Shown piece after piece: positions 57,910 through 64,000 of a DNA stretch of 64,000 nt. The notes below the pieces were generated by a model, which did not search any database, was not told the origin of the DNA, and saw only the letters and a list, made by a program, of their open reading frames with translations. The stretch covers positions 157,045,270-157,109,269 of the forward strand of contig NC_089220.1 in NCBI RefSeq assembly GCF_963924675.1. Direction: 5' to 3'. The position numbers and the translations under genes are program-made. How positions within the stretch are numbered: the first letter of the stretch is position 1; every line of letters begins with the position of its first letter. The stretch is from Phocoena phocoena. Its lineage: Eukaryota; Chordata; Mammalia; Artiodactyla; Phocoenidae.

Positions 57910-60000
57910 AATGCAGCTTGTGACATCAGTAGCATTACGTGTTAAGTCCCATCTTACATTCCTCTAAAGCAAGCCATGTTTTGAGGACAAAGTAGAAAGA
58001 ATAAAGAATGACCTAGGACTATGGAGGCCCCAAGTCAATAACAGTGCATTGGATGTGGTTTTTAACCAACAGTGCCAGTTCTTTTTGGGGGGGGGGTGGA
58101 CTTTAGGCTGAGGAAGGGGATCCATCTGTGCTTCTCGGGGACCAGTTTGCCTGCTGGATGGCATTTTGCCATCGTCCTTTTCCTCAAGACTCTAGAGGGT
58201 CATCTTCTAGACCCCTGGAAGGCTACTTCATTTTTTTTTAAGGTCACTGCTAAGTTTACTTTAACTGTTTAATTCAGGGGATTTTTGGATGGGGTTTTTG
58301 AACCTTTAACTGCCTTGTAGAAACTGAAAGTCAAGGGTCTTGGCAGTGGGTAAGCCCATGGTTGATAGTCAGAACCTTACTTAGCATGTGGGAGATTCAC
58401 TTGAGCACAGAGTGCACCACTGAGATCAACAACCTTCAAAGAAGCATGAAATTCTCTACATAGTGGCTGAGTTTGGGGGAGAAAACAGATGATAAGGGGA
58501 AGCAGCGATGAGAAGTCCCGTCCTCTTTTGACTTAAACTGTGCAACTGACCCGACACGAAGCCAAGATCCCAACTGCAGTTGGACTTGTGTAAAGGAGGC
58601 ACTTGCTTTGCTTGCAAATGTGTAGACAAAAGAGAGCTTCATTCACAGAAAGAAAAAAAACCGTAGCAGGTTCAGTCATTTAGCCTCACAGGGCCTTGGT
58701 CTCTTGATCTGACGGCCCCTTAGAATTCGAAGGCAGCCTTTAAAGGAGTTTTCAGTTTACACCATGGTGACCCTGTTGCTGTCTTGAATTCAAATACAGC
58801 TTGAACTGAATCTCTCTGCCAGGGCTATTCCTTTTTTTTTTTTTTTTTTAAAGAAGTACGTACAGGGTTCAACCAGCACACGATTTTTCTGTGATTGTTT
58901 TCAAATGTTTATTTGTGTAGGTTTTGACAGTGATGCAGATTTCTTGTACAAGATGTTGAGTGACCTTGAGGACGTGGGTGGAACCCTCTTTATACCCCAG
59001 GGACAGAGTTGACTTGGGGAGACAGGTGTCCACGTACACAACACCAGAAGCTCTGAACCTGAAGTACTTTTTAGTTTACCAGCTTGGCCACAGCATTGTG
59101 GGAAATCATTTTTTCACCTTCTCTCCTCTATCCTCAAGTTGTCTAGTTGTTTGTATTTCAGAAAACGTTCCACAATTTCCCATATTAAGATATTACTGAA
59201 GAGTTTCATCAGAAAAAGTATTAACAGTCAGGACGAGAACATTCCTTTTGGGAATGGCCCTTTCTCGCATTTATGGGAGCAGCCTTTCAAGGAGAGGGAG
59301 CTGGTGGCTCCAGGAGAATAGTGAGGAATGTTCCACTAGACCAGCCATACGTAGGGCTGGCTTCCCGTGCCACTGAGAGTGTAATTGTTGGCATGTGATC
59401 TGAAATTTCTACCCCACAGCGGACGAGTGACTATTTCAATAATTGCAAACCTTTCAAGTCACTGACCTACCATCTTCATACCTGGATTCTTTAAAACAAA
59501 CACACAGATAGAGTAAAAAACTACCATGCTGTCCATATTTTAGAGCCAAAGACTTAAAAGTGTCTTTTTATAAAATGGTATCTTCAGAGCATCAAACCTT
59601 AGTTTCCTTCCCCCGCAATTTGGTAACCTCAGAGAAGTTTCTTGAACAAGTATGGTGTCAGTTTTCTTCAGGGAAGAACTAATTTTAAAATCTGATCTCG
59701 GTACCATTCTCTCGGGCTGTGTCTACACCACCCTCCACACGGAAGAATGGAAATTAAGTGCTGTTTGACTCAGGACAGGCCATGATATAAACTGGTTATC
59801 TCTGCATAAGGGGTGCATTTTTTTTCCCTGTGAGTATTATTACCAAGAGTTTCCAAGTTAGGCTTTTCCAAGAGAAACAGCTGTGGTTTGAAAAGATTGG
59901 TGATAATCCAGATGGTTTCTTTTAGGATAAGTCTACTTGATCATTTAAAATTAAAGTCTTTCAGTAAAGTTGAGTGTCTTCTTGATGGCTTTAAATACCC
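57910..60000. other. Unannotated intron
   Basis: No gene. G9-10 run near 58088 and a T19 run near 58831. Nothing else recognised. Confidence 0.35.
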
Positions 60001-60001
60001 T

Positions 60002-60003
<2 letters not shown>

Positions 60004-60047
<44 letters not shown>
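60004..60047 (+). repeat. (GT)22 microsatellite on the CELF2 sense strand
   Basis: 44 uninterrupted bases of GT repeat. In the pre-mRNA this is (UG)22, the kind of sequence CELF proteins bind. Confidence 0.97.
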
Positions 60048-60049
<2 letters not shown>

Positions 60050-60050
<1 letters not shown>

Positions 60051-61700
60051 GAGAGACCATTGGCCTGTCTTCTTTGAGGCTTTATCTTTGGAAACAGCAG
60101 AAACCTCATCACAGTGTCTCAGATTATTCAGCAGTGAAGCCAGCAGAATACCTGAGGGAACTTTTTATGGCCACAGAAAATATTTGTGAGGAAATATAGT
60201 CAGACACCAACTACCCTGTTTGGAGTAGGTAGCTCTTGGCGTCTCTGAGAATTACCATTCTCAACTTACGGTACAGGATGGTCTGATCATGTCACACAAT
60301 TATGATCCTGAGGACACATTGCTTTACAAGCTGAACATGGGCAACCAGATTGCTGAACTTGCCAACTTGTGGGAATCGGGGCCGTCACAAGCTGCCAGGC
60401 CCCCTGACTCGTTCCCTTGGGGCCCAGCGTACCCTGGGTGCCTCCTGACCATCCAGAGATGCTCACAGTGAGGCCTCACACCGGTGGCCTTCACAGTGGG
60501 CACTCTGCACCCCAGGACCTTTCTCTCTAGACCTTCTTTCCCATCCAAACAGATCTGTCTTAAGTGGCCTTCCTAGGGGTCAGCCAGGTGGTCAAAGTTG
60601 AGCCGCAAAGTGAATTCACAGGGAGATGGTAATGGCCCGTGAGCTTTCACGTGATACCCCCTGCAGTATGTAGGCTCAGCAGCATGTCTTGGGGTTCAGT
60701 ACAGGAGTCATCACTAGTGGGCACGTTGGACTCCGTATGGGCCTGAAACACTGTTACTTGGTTCTGGAATCACCTCTCGAGTTCTACCCCCTAACCTGTT
60801 CTACCTGTGAACTTAAAGAGCCGTGGTGGGGCGTAAGGGGATGGGCCTGATAAATAGACATGCAACACATGGATTTTTTTTTATTTTTGGCTCTGAAATC
60901 CAGAGCTCTTATTAACACAGCGAATTGTTGAAACTCTTGGAAAGTGAGATGCCACGAAGTCACCTGGGCCTGGGCCATCATGTTTATCTTTCCTAAGCTG
61001 GCTGCTGCCGTTGGCAGAAACTCCAGAGCCAGGGGATAAAGGTGGCGAGAATTATAAGGTGCGAGTGCTTAGGAGACTGTGTCAGACGGGTAGCGCAGAA
61101 AAATGTGAAGCCGCACAGAGCAGAAAGCAGGAGGGCTGAGCCTGGCTGAAGCGTTCGGCTCTGCGCATCCCCGGAGTCCCCCGGCAGGTGGCTTCCAGCC
61201 TGTGACGTGCATCAGGCCTTGCTCTGCACTTCACAGGCAGCAGGGAAAGCGGATTCTGGGAGCGATGCTGACACCGGAGGGGTGGTCACCTCGGGTGCAC
61301 GGCGCAGCCGCTGACCATTGAAGAGTGCCTGGGGCTGTTGTCGGCGTTTAACCACCCACCTTACCGTGATGTTGGAAGCAGAGCCTGGTTGGAGGAGGGA
61401 GGTCTGTCCCCCGAATCAGACTGCTGGGCCATCTGGTGTTGCAGCTGACCTGCAAACGAATCTGGTAAATTTCAGACCTGAGTTACAGCTGGTGCAGGGA
61501 AATCTAAAAGCCAGGTGGTTCCCTTAACAGCTGTCCATCCAGTTAGGGTAGGCAGGAAAGAAAATTCCAACCCTGTTGCACCTCCACGGGTTTTCTAGGA
61601 TCTAGAGTCGCTCCCTGGCCTTTTGCCATGATGAGCACCATCTCAGGGCAAACGTTAGTGATATTTCTCCCTTCCTGTGTTGAAATGATCTCCGCAAGTC
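60050..61700. other. Unannotated intron
   Basis: No gene or clear repeat. GC-richer at 61020-61320. Confidence 0.35.
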
Positions 61701-61718
61701 AATGAGTCTAAGATTTTA

Positions 61719-61797
61719 TTTATTTTTTATTTTTATTTTTTTTCACTCCTGCCTGGTTCCCATCCCCTTTGTGATGTGGGCCCTCTGGTGTGAGGTC
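61719..61797 (-). mobile_element. 79-bp poly(A)-tailed insertion of unknown source, reversed
   Basis: A T-rich segment (A tail on the minus strand, about 24 nt) followed by about 55 bp lies between perfect 16-bp copies of TGAGTCTAAGATTTTA (61703-61718 and 61798-61813). The 55-bp body (TCACTCCTGCCTGGTTCCC... on +) is not recognisably SINE or L1, so it may be a truncated copy of some cellular RNA. Confidence 0.75.
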
Positions 61798-61814
61798 TGA
61801 GTCTAAGATTTTAA

Positions 61815-62095
61815 GTGAGTATATCAAGTGATTGACTACTAAAAAAGCCTGTGGTTGTTTAGCTGGGAGAGTACTCATAGAAGCAAGAGTCTGTGAAACA
61901 CATTCTTACTCTGGAAGTGTCCAGACTCATGTCCCTTCGGGGGAAAAACACATATGGCGGACTTTAAGATGAATGTTGAAATTGGGAGTATTTCTACCGC
62001 AGATTTTCTGATAACTTAATGAAACATTACTTTTATTAAGTCAATTAGTATGCATGCTGAATGAAGTGCAAGACAGTTTTAGCCAAGAAAGGGAA
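61815..62095. other. Unannotated intron
   Basis: Nothing recognised. Confidence 0.35.
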
Positions 62096-62099
62096 GGAA

Positions 62100-62308
62100 T
62101 TTTTTTTTTTTTTTTGTGGTACGTGGGCCTCTTACCGCTGTGGCCTCTCCCGTTGCGGAGTGCAGGCTCCGGACGCGCAGGCTCAGCAGCCGTGGCTCAC
62201 GGGCCCAGCCGCTCCGCGGCATGTGGGATCTTCCCGGACCAGGGCATGAACCCGTGTCCCCCGCATCGGCAGGTGGACTCTCAACCACTGTGCCACCAGG
62301 GAAGCCCA
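62100..62308 (-). mobile_element. Young CHR-family SINE, short form, reversed
   Basis: T16 tail then TGTGGTACGTGGGCCTCTTACCGCTG... to GCCACCAGGGAAGCCC. It is the only young short copy that is antisense to CELF2. Flanks AGGAATTTTT and AGGAATAATTTT suggest the target duplication. Confidence 0.95.
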
Positions 62309-62425
62309 GGAATAATTTTGACTGTTTAAAAAAAAAAATTTATTCTGAATGAAACCCTTTGGTTATATATCCATGTAGTTTTTTTTTTTTTTTTTTCAGG
62401 GGGAGGGAGTGGTAGGCAGACCTGG

Positions 62426-62805
62426 GGGGTTTTTTGTATGTGTTTTTTAAATAAATTTATTTTATTTATTTATTTTTGGCTGCATTGCGTCTTTGTTGCT
62501 GCACACAGGCTTTCTCTAGTTGAGGCAAGTAGGAGCGGGGGCTACTCTTCATTGCAGTGCGTGTGCTTCTCATTGTGGTGGCTTCTCTTGTTGCAGAGCA
62601 CGGGCTCTAGGCACGCGGGCTTCAGTAGTTGTGGCACGAGGGCTCAGTAGTTGTGGCTCGTGGGCTCTAGAGAGCAGGCTCAGTAGTTGTGGCACATGGG
62701 CTTAGTTGCTCCATGGCATGTGGGATCTTCCTGGACCAGGGCTCCAACCCATGTCCCCTGCATTGGCAGGCGGATTCTTAACCAGTGCGCCACCAGGGAA
62801 GTCCC
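62426..62805 (-). mobile_element. CHR-family SINE, long form, reversed
   Basis: TTTATTTATTTATTTTTGGCTGCATTG tail side, the body with several CAGTAGTTGTGGC units, and the head GCCACCAGGGAAGTCC. A 9-bp target duplication CAGACCTGG lies at 62417-62425 and 62806-62814. Confidence 0.94.
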
Positions 62806-62814
62806 CAGACCTGG

Positions 62815-64000
62815 TTTTTATTCACTGCTTTAGGAGTGATGCAGCTAAAGTAACTCAGGTATAGAGGAAGTAAGGTATTTTCCACTGAGTCATTCAGGAA
62901 CCAAATGTGTGAAACCAAAAGAAGTCTTGGGGTGAGATTCCCCCAGATCCCCCATGTTGGTGCGAGTGGTTCATTGCATGAGGGTGCCCAGCTGAGGCTA
63001 CAAGTCGGGGCCGAAATTCAGCCCGAGCTCTACTCACTGAGCCTTGGGGCTCTGCTCACCTGGAGGTGGGATACCTCCTTCAAAGGTCCCAAGTTCACTT
63101 GCCAAGCATGGAGCTGAGCTTTTGGGTTGGGGGTCGGTGAGCAGTGAGGGCTTAGGCGTATCACCAGTGGTGTCCAGGATACTCTTCTATGTATTACAAC
63201 TAGAACTGGAGCTTCAGGGGGCATGTTCTTCCAAGGTCTTTGTTTAGATGGGACTAGAGTAAAAGAGTTCAGAGCTATGCACAGTTCAAAGAGGATCTGT
63301 AGTGACAAATCCCTGATTTCACCTCGTCGGTTGCATAGGCAGAGTGGACCCTGGATGAAATTGGAAAGAGTTGGAGATTCGGAATATCTTTCCATCTCCC
63401 TTCTGTCCATTAAGACTCCTTGCTGCATTCTTGCCCCTCTTCACCCCCATCCCACGCTGCTCAGACATCAGCTTCAAACTTGCCCTTTGTCAAAGCCAAC
63501 AAAACAAGCACAGAAGCCACCTTCTGTTCACTAGGAACCTTGTTCAGGAGGGAAACACTTGAAGTTGCCCAATTCAAGGTGTAAATAGGTAGGAACAACT
63601 ACCTATTACCTTCCTCAAGGGTAGCATTTTAATACTTAAATAGCAAATGAACTGTACCTTCCCAGTGGAATTTCAGGCCGTGGGAAGTGGTAGGGATTTT
63701 GTTCGGGTGTTTAAGGCAGGAAGGGATTCTTTATTCTTGAGACCGCTATGTGTTGGGTCCACAGTGGCCCAACAATAAGATTCCTTCAGTTTACATCATC
63801 TTTATTCTTCGTTGCTTTTATCTTATCATGTGTCATTCACAGTTTCCGTTCCCCTTGTCATTACACTGTTCTTTTAGGCCGACCTCAACTTTTCCTTCTT
63901 AGCTCTGAGCATGGCCAGACTGGCATTTGTTTTCCTTCTACTGAGATCATTCTTCCTTAATTGCCTTCTTTCCAGGCGTGCAAACTTACGACTTCTACTG
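62815..64000. other. Unannotated intron to window end
   Basis: No CELF2 exon, other gene or clear repeat recognised. Confidence 0.35.

Larger units (their letters stand above)
15392..64000 (+). other. CELF2 intron following the MNGAL exon (continues past the window)
   Basis: At least 48.6 kb of intron. The next exon should complete RNP1 with a reading like [20 protein letters not shown]. No such sequence appears, so the acceptor lies beyond the window. The content is repeats and unannotated intronic sequence, listed separately. Confidence 0.85.

Noticed and set aside
1..64000. Bacterial or phage features: operons, CRISPR arrays, riboswitches, origins
   Set aside because: The window is mammalian intron/flank with SINEs and L1. 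No such features are visible on either strand.
15392..64000. Further CELF2 exons in the window
   Set aside because: I looked for the RNP1-containing continuation ([16 protein letters not shown]...) and other CELF2 coding text and saw none.

Overview
The window is mammalian nuclear DNA, almost certainly from a cetacean and probably a toothed whale. Five nearly identical ~205-bp tRNA-derived SINEs (at 141, 3808, 25642, 27508 and, reversed, 62100) have the CHR-family sequence of cetaceans, hippos and ruminants, in a shortened form with the middle and tail deleted. Deletion subfamilies of this kind are known from whales. They sit among longer and older CHR copies and artiodactyl-type L1 fragments. 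No bacterial, viral or plasmid features are present.

Only one protein-coding segment is supported: an exon of CELF2 (CUGBP2/ETR-3) on the + strand, 15195-15391. It encodes [20 protein letters not shown]... up to ...QNPPQSKG, the first half of RRM1, and ends on a GT donor. The six codons before the ATG (NGTANK) match the junction used by CELF2 isoforms whose N-terminus comes from an upstream exon. I find no other CELF2 exon, so 15392-64000 is one long intron, and 1-15194 is upstream intron or 5' flank depending on the transcript.

Just upstream (about 14460-15190) is a repeat-free, increasingly GC- and CpG-rich block with a CCAAT box and short upstream ORFs, which looks like an alternative promoter/5'UTR. 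Just downstream the CpG-rich sequence continues with an alternating GC tract, a G-quadruplex motif, a frame that stays open for 245 nt past the donor, and an AATAAA about 415 nt past it.

The rest is intronic. It holds ancient MIR and L2 relics, an LTR of MaLR type (about 645-1010), a MER5-like DNA transposon, eleven CHR-family SINEs, microsatellites, and several reversed L1 pieces. The largest is a decayed near-full-span L1 (33135-38790, minus strand) carrying a nested younger L1 fragment and a nested SINE. Several insertions have perfect target-site duplications, including a 79-bp insert at 61719-61797 that is not recognisably L1 or SINE. Repeat-free AT-rich blocks (about 2040-2340, 23390-23640, 45560-46130) may be conserved regulatory elements.

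No new molecular system is visible. The most interesting points concern CELF2 isoform control around the exon and the fine structure of the retroelement insertions. Repeat family names come from memory of consensus sequences, without a database search; boundaries of old repeats are approximate.
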